This document shows positions 24,801-33,886 of a DNA stretch of 64,000 nucleotides, in pieces. The number at the start of each line of letters is the position of its first letter. The first letter of the stretch is position 1. Below the pieces are notes generated by a model, which did not search any database, was not told the DNA's origin, and saw nothing but the letters and a program-made list of their open reading frames with translations. The translations under genes and the position numbers were made by a program. Source of the stretch: Cornus controversa (taxonomy: Eukaryota; Streptophyta; Magnoliopsida; Cornales; Cornaceae); assembly GCA_026545225.1 (NCBI GenBank), contig CM048845.1, forward strand, positions 62,352,533-62,416,532. Direction: 5' to 3'.

Positions 24801-27184
24801 TTGATGGATTATGCCTAGAGAAGATGAACCATACTGCACCCTAGATTAGAGTAGTTAGGCAGATGGCCCATGCCAATCGAAGATAGTCCATGACTTAGTC
24901 TTAATCATATGTTATCTTCTTGACGGATGAAGGTGAGCTTGTAACCACCGACACCACTTATGCATGATATGATTCCCCATAGTTAGTTCAATTGACCATT
25001 GATTGTGAAGTTAGTGGTGAAATCAATTACCCTAGATTTATCTTATATTCTCTACACTCCTTAGTTTCTCTTGCTTTTGTTCAATTGCTTCATTAGTTAA
25101 TTTAGATATAAAAATTAGCATCTTATTTCTTTTAAATTTAATTAGAATTTGTCCTAACAATTCAACTCAATCAGACCACAGTCCCTAAGGTTTGACACCC
25201 CTTTCGATAGCCCTATTCTACAAGGAATTCGTTCTATTGCGAAGTGTGGAAATTTTTAATTGATATACTTTTTGAGTCACACTCACACACGAATCAGTTT
25301 TCGAATAGTTTAGTGGCGATAGGGGAGTTGATGTGGAACCCTCCAGCGCTCGTGCAAATGTTGATGAGACATCTGAGAGGGAACCCACTACTCATAGGGA
25401 ATCCATGACTGAAAGTCGTGAAAGAGGTGAGGTCGACAACGTCGATAAAACATCTGAGGGCACACATAATCGAGAACTCTCTGTTGAACGTGTTAACATA
25501 GTTGATGAGGACACTCCTCGAAGTGCACTAAAGAAGAAAATTTTGAGTAGGGGGAAATGTGAAAAGCTGAAAGATGTCGTTATTGAAATACCAACAAATT
25601 CACCCACCACCACACAAAAAGGTAATGAAAAATTTGTAGTTCACCTAGAAGATGGAGGTCATTTTTTTTAATGATCTAATCATATTTATGTGTTAATTGT
25701 CACCATATTACCTGAACATACTCCTTGCATAAGTCTGAATTTAACTTGTAGATGCCTTGTGGAGAGGGAAACGAAAAAAGATTCCCTCAACCAAATTTGC
25801 TGGCTCTCCCTGGCACAAGACTATCCTAAAAAAAGCTGCATTGACCAATAAGCAGGACAAGTTATTGATTTATGCATCAATGGATGGGGGTGATTTGAAT
25901 TTATTTTAACTGACATTGGTGAATCAATGTTGTTGTCTGAATTTTAATCCTCGTATTATATTATGTACATTATAATTGTTTATATTTTTTATTTAATTAT
26001 GTTTGGTTTTAATTTGTATCAGTGATCCTTTGGTAATGAGCAAAACAGAAGTTTGTCTTCAATTTCACCTCCAGTGCATGTTCGATAATAATTGGTTGAA
26101 TAGCCCTGTGAGTGATGTAACTATATCACATTCCTTTCAATTATTTGTATATCTCGAATCACTATCATCTTACAAAAAATGTTGATCAATTATAACAGGT
26201 GATCAATATGATGGGACACCTTTTGAGTGAGGAGCAGAGTGGTGATAAAATGAGATACTATTTTGACACCCATGCCGTGCAGTTGATGGTTGAAATGGGT
26301 TTGGAGAATTGTACAAGAATCAATCAACGTCGGCCCAAAATGGAAGAGGTCTGGAGCAATTACAATAAATATAAAAAAACTGATATGAATCAGATAATAA
26401 AAGTTGATCTGGTTAGTGTTACTTTATGTTTCTCTTAGTGGTTTTAGTAAACAATAAGATAATAACATCCATGTTTAACCTACACTTAATGTTTTTTTTT
26501 GTAAAGAAGTTATTTTTCCCGGCCAATGTTAGGAACCACTGGTTCTTGTTAGTCATTAACCATCTCAATAAGAGGATTGACTATCTTTGTTCACAGGGTT
26601 CTTCTACATGCTCTGCTTATGCTAAATATGTGGTATATGCCCAAAAGAACCATCTAAGTTTGTTTCATTGTTATATTGATAACTAAATTAAAAATTTTGA
26701 TCTTATAATGTCATTTATATAACAAAAAGAATTCGTTGAGATTGCGACTGATGCTAAGCTTCCACTTTTTCAAACGAATCAAGTCAATAACATACCGACG
26801 CAAAGTGACGGGTATGAAGACTATACATACACATTTCACCATAATAGCGACTATATTAGTGGATATGATCTTTCATATCTAATTTCTTTCCTCATCTCAG
26901 AAGCTCTTGTGGACTCTTTCTAATGAGGTACATGGAACGTTGGAATGACGAGGAACTTACTACCACATTCAATGTAAGTAATGACACATCGTATGATTGG
27001 TGCAGAATCCATTTCAATCTACTAATAAGTGACAAAATGTAAGTAAGTTATCCATGTTGTTAAATGTGTAGGATGATTCAAGTGTAATGTGTACTCAGCT
27101 CCTGCTCTAACTTCTGAACCATCCACTGAACAAACGAAAAAGGGAATTGTATGTTCGGGCAAAGCTAGCAGATGAAAACATTTA
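21851..27184 (+). pseudogene. Transposon-type Ulp1 (C48) cysteine peptidase gene, multi-exon, broken
   Basis: Blocks in order: an acidic Ser-rich N-terminus (21851-22100); an HMG-box-like segment (WRSLGDDEKSQYEAAYQKD, about 22300-22445); a segment like the plant-mobile-type domain that precedes Ulp1 in transposon proteins (LCQYLISKFN, DIHTILGLPKG, 22640-23170); a linker (23540-23860, 25310-25670); a helical region (25752-26410); and the peptidase. The peptidase shows NHWFLLVIN (catalytic His, 26549-26575). A clean GT-AG splice between about 26808 and 26901 joins a PTQSDG (Gln) to SSCGLFLMRYMERW (catalytic Cys). Expected role: removal of SUMO or a related modifier. In-frame stops (near 21926, 22284, 27100) and frame changes make it a pseudogene. 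A solo LTR fills one intron. Exon limits are approximate. Confidence 0.8.
23866..25296 (+). mobile_element. Solo LTR, 1.43 kb, Athila/Tat-like Ty3 type
   Basis: The segment begins TGATCGGCGTTGAATG and ends CACACGAATCA, giving inverted TGAT...ATCA termini. It is flanked by GTTTC and GTTTT (4 of 5 match). No internal retroelement sequence is attached. Its text (a DNA stretch with GACGGATGAAGGTGAGC and TATGCATGATATGATTC) resembles LTRs of long Ty3 elements of the non-chromovirus branch. That family call is from memory of similar LTRs and is less certain than the solo-LTR structure. It sits 12 bp inside an intron of the Ulp1-like gene, just after the GTAAGT donor. Confidence 0.75.
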
Positions 27185-27489
27185 ATAAATGTTGAATGAA
27201 CAATTATTTGAACAGTTATGGTCACTGAAATGCCAGATACTGGTGTCTGGACTTAAGTGAAGTGGTGTTATGAATCTTTTTTGTGTTGTACAGAGATTGA
27301 TTAAGGTATTAATGATGTAAATAATTGAAACTGTAATATGAAAGGGATCTTTATCTATATATATATTATTCTTATTTCTTAGTATCTATAGATATAATTT
27401 TCTTTCCTCTCTCTGTAATTTATATTCTAAGATATCTCCCTAGCTCTAAAACCTTTTTTCCCTTTTTCTTTCGTTATTCTGTCATTCTA

Positions 27490-27970
27490 ATAATGTAGTC
27501 ATCTTCAAATTGGGAAATGCTAGTCATCTATCTACCCCCAAAAAGAGTTTACTGCCATTGTGGAGTGCTGACCCCTATGAAGACCTACTGGATAGAAAAA
27601 AAATTCTAGGAGAAGGTTTTATGGATGTGCAAATTATTTATCAACAAATTGTCGATTTCATAAGTGAGAGGACAAGACACTTAGTCCATATTATAGAAGT
27701 TTTATTTGTGATGCTATGAAAGAGGTGAAACTGAAACAACTAAGGAGGGCCATATCTTCCTACAATTCAGTTGAAGGTGAAGATCCCATGTTGCAAGAAA
27801 TAAAAACCGTGGTTGCAGAACTGAAAAGGCAAGTGGAAGAAAAAAATGTGGAACTGAACATGTTGAGGGAACTTGTGTTGGAGAATAAACGCAATATGTA
27901 CAATGGGGGTGTTAGTGTTTTTATCATAGGCTTTTTGTGTTGTGTTGCCGTCAAATATATTTTTAATTAG
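27490..27970 (+). pseudogene. GRF zinc-finger, coiled-coil, C-terminal membrane-anchor protein (frameshifted)
   Basis: Translating across frames gives YCHCGVLTPMKTYW (about 27539-27580), then RRRFYGCANY (27608-27640) and CRFHK followed by a TGA where the family has Trp (near 27660). This is the CxC...RxFxxC...CxFFxW pattern of plant GRF zinc fingers. After this the frame is open to 27970: SFICDAMKEVKLKQ, a coiled coil (EIKTVVAELKRQVEEKN) and a hydrophobic segment GVSVFIIGFLCCVAVKYIF ending four bases before a stop-flanked AT region. That is the usual GRF, coiled-coil, transmembrane layout of abundant plant transposon-linked proteins. At least one frameshift (near 27600) and one stop disable it. 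It starts 0.3 kb after the Ulp1-like gene, on the same strand. Confidence 0.75.
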
Positions 27971-28725
27971 TACAATATCAGAGGGATCTTTATGCAATCC
28001 CATTTTTGTATACAATATGTCCCACTTTTTCGAACAATATCTCGAACAAGGTAGTAATGACTAGCTGATTACCTTTCTATATATGGCCAATTGAACTCTT
28101 TCATTTTGTTATTTCTATTATGGTAAACTGAATATTATTCTCAATTAGGTTGGGATTATCATGGATTACTGGAAATATTATTAGAGGGATATTTTTATAT
28201 CCCTCTCTATTTATCATGGATTCTCAATTTTTTTTATTATTTTTACCCTTTTTGTAATCATTTTAATTACCACTTAATTTTTAATCAGACACAGTTAATT
28301 TGTCTTACCCAATTTAATACATGGTTCATTTTATTACTAACATAGAAAAAATATAATATACTTTTAAGGGCAAACTGCAAAAAATACCCCTTATCTATTT
28401 TTTTGGCATAAACCCCCTCCAACTAATGAAAACCTCATGAGGGGGGTTATTATGATGAAAATGCCCCCCTCATCTATTTATTTTCATTTTTATTTTTCTT
28501 CAAAGAAATTTTATTTATTCACTAATATTATAATATTATTTTTATATATATATATAATAGTTATAGTTTGGTAGGTAGTAGTTGTAAGAGTTAATGAGAA
28601 CCATTTAAGGAAAACAATCCATTGAAACAGAAGAGAAGACCAACAATCCAAACATTAGAAATCAAGTTTCAATACATTCATACGTTAACTTCAAACCTGC
28701 GTAATATCTCAAATTTGTACAACAG
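27971..28725. other. Non-coding gap with possible element end
   Basis: There is an AT-rich spacer between the GRF pseudogene and the F-box-like gene. Around 28366-28480 the text (GGGCAAACTGCAAAAAATAC, CCCCCTCCAACTAATG, then GGGGGGTTATTATG) resembles the ends of plant MULE-type repeats with alternating poly-C and poly-G words. No partner end was found. Confidence 0.4.
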
Positions 28726-29489
28726 ATGGATCGTCTTCCACAAGAGCTTCTCAGTGAGTTGGCAGAACTTTTAGCTTCCTTATCTTTCAGAGACCTCTAC
28801 CGATTCCACTTAAGGTTGTTGATATTACCCTTCCTTCGTTTCGTTATTTTATATGCATGATATATGCATGATTAGTAGGTTTTTACTTATATGTCCTCTT
28901 TTTAGTTGTAGGGATATCTCTGTGATCACTCGTGCTCCTGATAGCATTCGTCGACTTTCATTCGAGTCGGTACACAATTTGAGTAACACAGCCCCCACTT
29001 GATTGCCCTTAGAAGTACAACTCAAGCGTGACTAGTTTAAATCGTGCCTTGGAGCACGTAACTTAAAAGCTATATTTATCATAGGGGTGGTACGCATAAG
29101 TTCCTTAATATGCTCATGTTATGTGCATATATAGGATATTTTTTTTTCTCTATAATGATGGAAAACCATATCTGTTATCATCGTAGGAATTGTATTTCTG
29201 CCAAGGGTTACTCAATCCAGCTCTGCAACAACTATATGCAGCGTTGCCACACCATCCCCATTCTCTATTTGCTACTGCAGTTTGTTTTATATTCAAAAAT
29301 ACAGAGGAAAAGGAGATAGGAATACGACTGCTGCAATGCATAAAGAGAAAGATACTACTTCGCCCAGTTATAAAGGCAAGCATCTGTCGCATGTTGGTGA
29401 TTTTGAGTCATCGTTGGATAAATAACCAACGATTTCTTATCCATGTTCCCAACTGTTGTCCCCAAGGAAACCATTTCACAATTTCTTAG
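28726..29489 (+). CDS. Small F-box-like gene, three exons, apparently intact
   Basis: Exon 1 (28726-28814) begins MDRLPQELLSELAELLASLS, an F-box start. A consensus GT-AG intron leads to exon 2 (28912-28969, DISVITRAPDSIRRLSFES) and a second GT-AG intron to exon 3 (29187-29489), which stays open to a TAG. The three phases join without a stop, giving 149 residues. Exon 3 (LLNPALQQLYAAL, SLFATAVCFIFKN, EIGIRLLQCI) resembles the helical repeat part of plant F-box proteins of the At2g35280-like group, where a short F-box is followed by Sel1-like helices. F-box proteins select targets for SCF ubiquitin ligases. It is shorter than most relatives. The upstream segment ending CAACAG suggests the start codon shown. 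Expression is unknown. Confidence 0.6.
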
Positions 29490-30558
29490 GGTTGCGTCAA
29501 TTTAGAGTCAGTACATTGTGATGGTTATGCTTGTGATTTAATAGTGGCTGTATTACAACACCGGAACACAACCTTTAGATTGATTTAGGGTTTAATTGTA
29601 AGTACAAACACATTTTTGGTATATTGCTTTTGATATGTATTATGTCCACTTTTAGTCTTATGAATGATTGGGATGTTTAATTTTATAATATGGGATGCAG
29701 TTTTAATATTACACTACTTTCTCACACTTTGAACACTAACAAATAGTAACTGTGAAAAGAATATTCTGATCAAGATCATAGGAATATTGTGAAAGCAGAC
29801 ATTTCAAAAATAATTATTCTTAAATTTCTCCAAACCTACGTAAATCAGTACAACACAAGAAATGGTTTAGATGATATGAAGTACCACACGATGATACCAC
29901 AAATTGCCAAAAAATATAATACATAGATTTGGTTAGAATACAATAGTCAAAATATTTATAATATATTATTTTATCTAAAATAATAATTATTTTTGTTAAT
30001 TCAATCCACGGTATTAATTTAATTACTAATTTAAATATTACAGTTATATGTATATTGTTGAAAATATTCTGAGTTTGCTTTATATTGGTTAACTAATGAT
30101 TGAAAATAATATTTATAAATAAATGAAAATTATAGTTTACTTGTGAATTAAGAAGTGGTCATTTTGAATTTTTGTTGAAATATTAGTAATTTTCCATTAT
30201 GACTTATTATTTCATTGGAATAATATTTTAACAAATGACCACAATTAGTGATACCTAAAGATAACTACAGATATACAAGGCATAATAGGACAGTAAAGAT
30301 TGACATTTTTGAAGTCATTAATTGAAGCCTATTATTCATATATATAAATGTTATTCAATACATGTGTACAATTGTGGTTGTAATTCATTTATGGTGAAAG
30401 TAGTTGTAGGACCTTTAATGCTATGTATTAAAGATAGAAACAGATATATATTTGGTTACAATCCAATAGTCCCACCATTACAAATCAATTGTCAATCCCT
30501 CAAATTGTCTTCCCTTTGCCTTTTTCCTTTAACCAAACTCCCTCTTCAGGTTAGCTGA
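29490..30558. other. Non-coding spacer
   Basis: Strongly AT-rich, with stops in all frames. An open stretch at 30322-30558 runs directly into the next ORF but has no recognisable features. I see no element ends here. Confidence 0.5.
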
Positions 30559-31071
30559 ATGACAAACATTGTATGCAATGGTGAAGGATCACACACGGCG
30601 AGTGTGACAGAAGAGCCAAACATTGTATGCAATGGTAAAGGGTCACCACCACTTTTGCAACCTACAACAATGTCGCCGACTCAATGTCAACTCTGTACAA
30701 GGTATAAGGAGTTAACAAAGGCGAGGAGTAATATAGTTGCACAATGTAGAAGACTTGGTATAGCAATTCCCAAATCACGTCATCTTATAATGCTCAATTC
30801 AAAATCTGCTAAAATGGATTCGGTTATTCTTCAATTGCAACGCGAGATTCATCAATTACATGTGAGATGGAGGAAGACTGATCAAATTGCAAAGGCAACT
30901 CAAATATACGAAGATCCTAGTGAACATATTGCATCCATATTGAGTGATCCGATTCTAAAATTAGATATTGACTTGTCTAATTTTACAGACTCGGGAGATG
31001 ATGACTTCGTAATCCCACCTCCGAGCTCTCATACGAGGAAAAAACTGAAATCCATGGTACATTCGACTTAA
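30559..31071 (+). CDS. 170-aa protein of unknown function, intact ORF
   Basis: One uninterrupted frame from ATG at 30559 to TAA. The N-terminus carries a direct repeat of 54 bp (18 codons; NIVCNG(E/K)GS occurs twice). A CQLC pair follows near residue 51, then a basic, heptad-like helical stretch (residues about 55-110, DSVILQLQREIHQLHVRW) likely to form a coiled coil, and an acidic Ser/Asp-rich tail (DSGDDDFVIPPPSS) ending in basic residues (RKKLK). I do not recognise the family. It lies between two F-box-like genes and upstream of a convergent FAR1-type transposase, so it may be an accessory protein of the same mobile unit. The ORF could be the only exon or part of a larger gene. Confidence 0.5.
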   Translation: MTNIVCNGEGSHTASVTEEPNIVCNGKGSPPLLQPTTMSPTQCQLCTRYKELTKARSNIVAQCRRLGIAIPKSRHLIMLNSKSAKMDSVILQLQREIHQLHVRWRKTDQIAKATQIYEDPSEHIASILSDPILKLDIDLSNFTDSGDDDFVIPPPSSHTRKKLKSMVHST

Positions 31072-31182
31072 TTTGTATGTTATTTGTAAATATTTTTGCC
31101 AAAGTTTATATATATGACACTTGAATGTCCAAGTTTGATTTATATAGTTTGTAACTTAATTTATCATCATATATTCATTATG

Positions 31183-32190
31183 ATGCAAATGGGATGTTGT
31201 CTATAATACAGTTTGTTACATGGTAAAACCAATTGGGATATTTACTATTATAAGATGGGATGCAAGTTGTTAATGCTCAATATAAGTTTAAACCCTAAAC
31301 AAAAGAAAGATATAAGAGCTTGTAGTTGATATTAAAGCAAGTAATGGTCAAATCAGTTTATGAGGTAATCTGCAAAAAAATCTATTAGAATATTCAAATG
31401 GGATGTTCTCTTGAATTCAGTTTGACACAATTCATTAAAATTGGGATGTTTAGAATATTCAAATGGGATGGTAGTTGTCAATGCTCAATATAGGTTTAAA
31501 CCCTAAACAAAAGAAAGATATAAGAGTTAGTAGTTGAATATCAATGATATTAAATTAACTAATGGTCAAATCAGTTTATGAGGTAATCTGCAAAAAAAAT
31601 CTATCAAAATATTTAAATGGGATGTTCTCTTGAATTCAGTTTGACACGTATTCATTATAATTGGGATGTTTAGAATATTCAAATGGGATGGCAGTTGTCA
31701 ATGCTCAATATAGGTTTAAACCCTAAACAAAAAAAAAGATATAAGAGTTAGTAGTTGAATCTCAGTGATATTAAAGCAAATAATGGTCAAATTAGTTTAT
31801 GTGGTAATCTGCAAAAAAATCTATTAGAATATTTAAATGAGATGTTTTCTTTAATTCAGTTTGACACGTATTCATTAAAATTGGGATGCTTAGAATATTC
31901 AAATGGGATGGCAGTTGTCAATGCTCAATATAGGTTTATACCCTAAACAAAATAAAGATATAAGAGTTGGTAGTTGAATCTCAGTGATATTAAAATAACT
32001 AATGGTCAAATCAGTTTATGAGGTAATATACAAAAACATCTATCATAATATTCAATTAGGACGTTCTCTTTAATTCAGTTTGACACGTGGTCATAAACAT
32101 TGGGATGTTTACTATTAGAAGATGTGATGTATGTTGATGAGACAATTTAATGCTTAATATAGGTTTCTGCTTAACGAACTAAATATATAA
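31183..32190 (+). repeat. About 220-bp tandem array, 4.5 copies, with telo-box motifs
   Basis: The phrase AATGCTCAATATA recurs at about 31272, 31481, 31701 and 31921, and in altered form at about 32150, with spacings of 209, 220, 220 and 229 bp. Units contain AAATGGGATGTTCTCTTGAA, TCAGTTTGACACGTATTCAT and, in the first three, AAACCCTAA (31290-31298, 31498-31506, 31718-31726), the plant telo-box. Units differ by roughly 5-10 percent. The open frame at 31755-31946 is a chance reading of one unit. Confidence 0.9.
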
Positions 32191-32250
32191 GAGTTACAGC
32201 ACAAAAAGAGTTCATATTATCCTACGATTACTATATTATTCTACTTCAAC

Positions 32251-33070
32251 ATGGACCATCTCCCCCAGGATATGGTGATTAAAATTGTCTGTCGAGTAGC
32301 AGCAAATAGCTTGGAAAACCTAATGAGAATGAAACAATGGTTTGTATCTGTTCTACTGTCTGAGTTTGTTTATTTTTTATATTCTATTGAAAAGTCTAAT
32401 ATCAAATGATATTTTATAATAGTTGTAGGTCAATGTATTTACTAGGTTCAGAAGCTAAGACAATGAAGGAAATAAATTACTAGGACTTATATGAGTTATG
32501 CTATAGAAGAACTTGGGAAACAAGCGACAACTGATGGTACTTCTTCAATAGATATATTGACTGTCAAAATGTAGAGTCAGTGTTTATTTATAGGGTAGTA
32601 CATTGAGCTATATCCGAGTATGTATTTAGACAACTTTCTCTCAATTTTTATTAAGTGTTTAATGCTCAATTGTAGGAGCTTATTTTTGATGCTGACAACT
32701 ACGGCTATGGTCTGGGAATCCTCTAACGAGGATATAAGGTGAATAATGTTAGTTGTGAATTCGCGCTCGCCTTTGGTAAGCTATTTGGGGATGATGCTTC
32801 CAAGGAAAATGGAATTCAAGATCTTATCAACATTAAGAACAATCTTTCAAAGAATCAATTTATCAAAGATATTTAGAAGAAAATTATCCAAATCATAAAC
32901 GCTGGGGGGGGGGGGAGCAATCATTAGCAACTTTATGCATAAATTCCTGAATGCTGCCCTATAGGAGGCCACATTGAGGATTTATAAACTATTCTTGTTG
33001 ACGAGGACACTGTTGAGTGCGAGCTATGCCAATGTGATATCCATCTGTGGGTGGTGACTGGTAAATAATC
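32251..33070 (+). pseudogene. F-box-like gene (At2g35280-like), broken
   Basis: MDHLPQDMVIKIVCRVAANS opens the first exon at 32251, an F-box start close to that of the F-box gene at 28726. A GT-AG intron joins it to YLLGSEAKTMKEINY (about 32432-32480), which runs into a TAG. Further blocks are recognisable: NRYIDCQNVESVFIYR (about 32547), FDADNYGYGLGIL (32682), VSCEFALAFGKLFGDDAS (32750) and GGHIEDL followed by ECELCQCDIHL (about 32970-33050), a possible Cys-pair motif. They match the helical-repeat and tail parts of this F-box group but are interrupted by stops and a 12-base G run (32904-32915). This copy is non-functional. Confidence 0.65.
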
Positions 33071-33886
33071 AAAACAATGGCTCATATAACAAATCGTATG
33101 ATCGTGTAAGGTTTTATTCAAAGCGAAGTGGGGTATTAATGATTGTTTTACATTAAAACTTTGCTTAGGTGAGTTTGCTTATTTTATGTAAGGTTGTATA
33201 ATATAATGTAAGTAATTTGCTTCTTCAGTTTACCATTATAAAACAAGCTTTTATTTGATTAAAATCGTACACTTCATCATACTTAATATTCAAACTCAAT
33301 TCACTACTCCAAATTAAAAGAGTCATAATCGAGAGTCATGCAAATTAGTAAAATATTGTAACTTTCACAAAAGAACTATATAAGGTCAAAATGATTGCTT
33401 TGGTAAGGTTTAAACCCTAAATCAGACAACATCACACCAGAGGACTCTATTTTTACATCATGTTAATTAGTACCACACAGATCAAGTTGTTAAATAATGA
33501 CTCAATTTTTGAACAGTCGTTGATGAAATGAATGATTAACCTGGGACAATGGCATTTCAGACACTGGCGTGACAATATTTTTTTTGACGTTGAGATCAAG
33601 TGTCTTTGATTACAAACATAGGAAAAATAATGTGTTATCAGCTAATACGATATTTCACACTAAAAATAGTCAAACATTTAATAGAGTATGATGAAAATGA
33701 AATGTAAATTATTCAATTGCCAAATTAGGCGCACGTGAACCTTCATGGGAAGAAGTATTGAAGAGTCTGACCGGAAACATGCTTGAATCACCAATATTAG
33801 ACTGCAATTGATTAAAGTGGTCATTCTACACCAATGTAGTAATAGGCATAATAAATGTTCTGTCAAGCAAATGCAATGATATCACT
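33071..33886. other. Non-coding spacer between convergent genes
   Basis: No frame of note. It lies between the plus-strand F-box pseudogene and the 3' end of the minus-strand FAR1-type gene, so it may hold their terminators. Confidence 0.45.

Noticed and set aside
25309-25330. Athila-type primer-binding site after the LTR (GTGGCGATAGGGGAG)
   Set aside because: It only loosely resembles TGGCGCCGTTGCCGGGGA, lies 12 bp beyond the LTR end and is better explained as the start of the next exon of the host gene. No internal retroelement follows.
31290-31726. Interstitial telomere sequence
   Set aside because: Only single AAACCCTAA words spaced by about 210-220 bp, not tandem CCCTAAA units.
31755-31946. 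Open frame of 63 aa
   Set aside because: It is one reading of a 220-bp tandem unit, and sister units do not keep it open.
32904-32915. Run of 12 G as a polypurine tract or sequencing artefact
   Set aside because: No LTR start follows it. It may be a real slippage tract or an assembly error; nothing more can be said.
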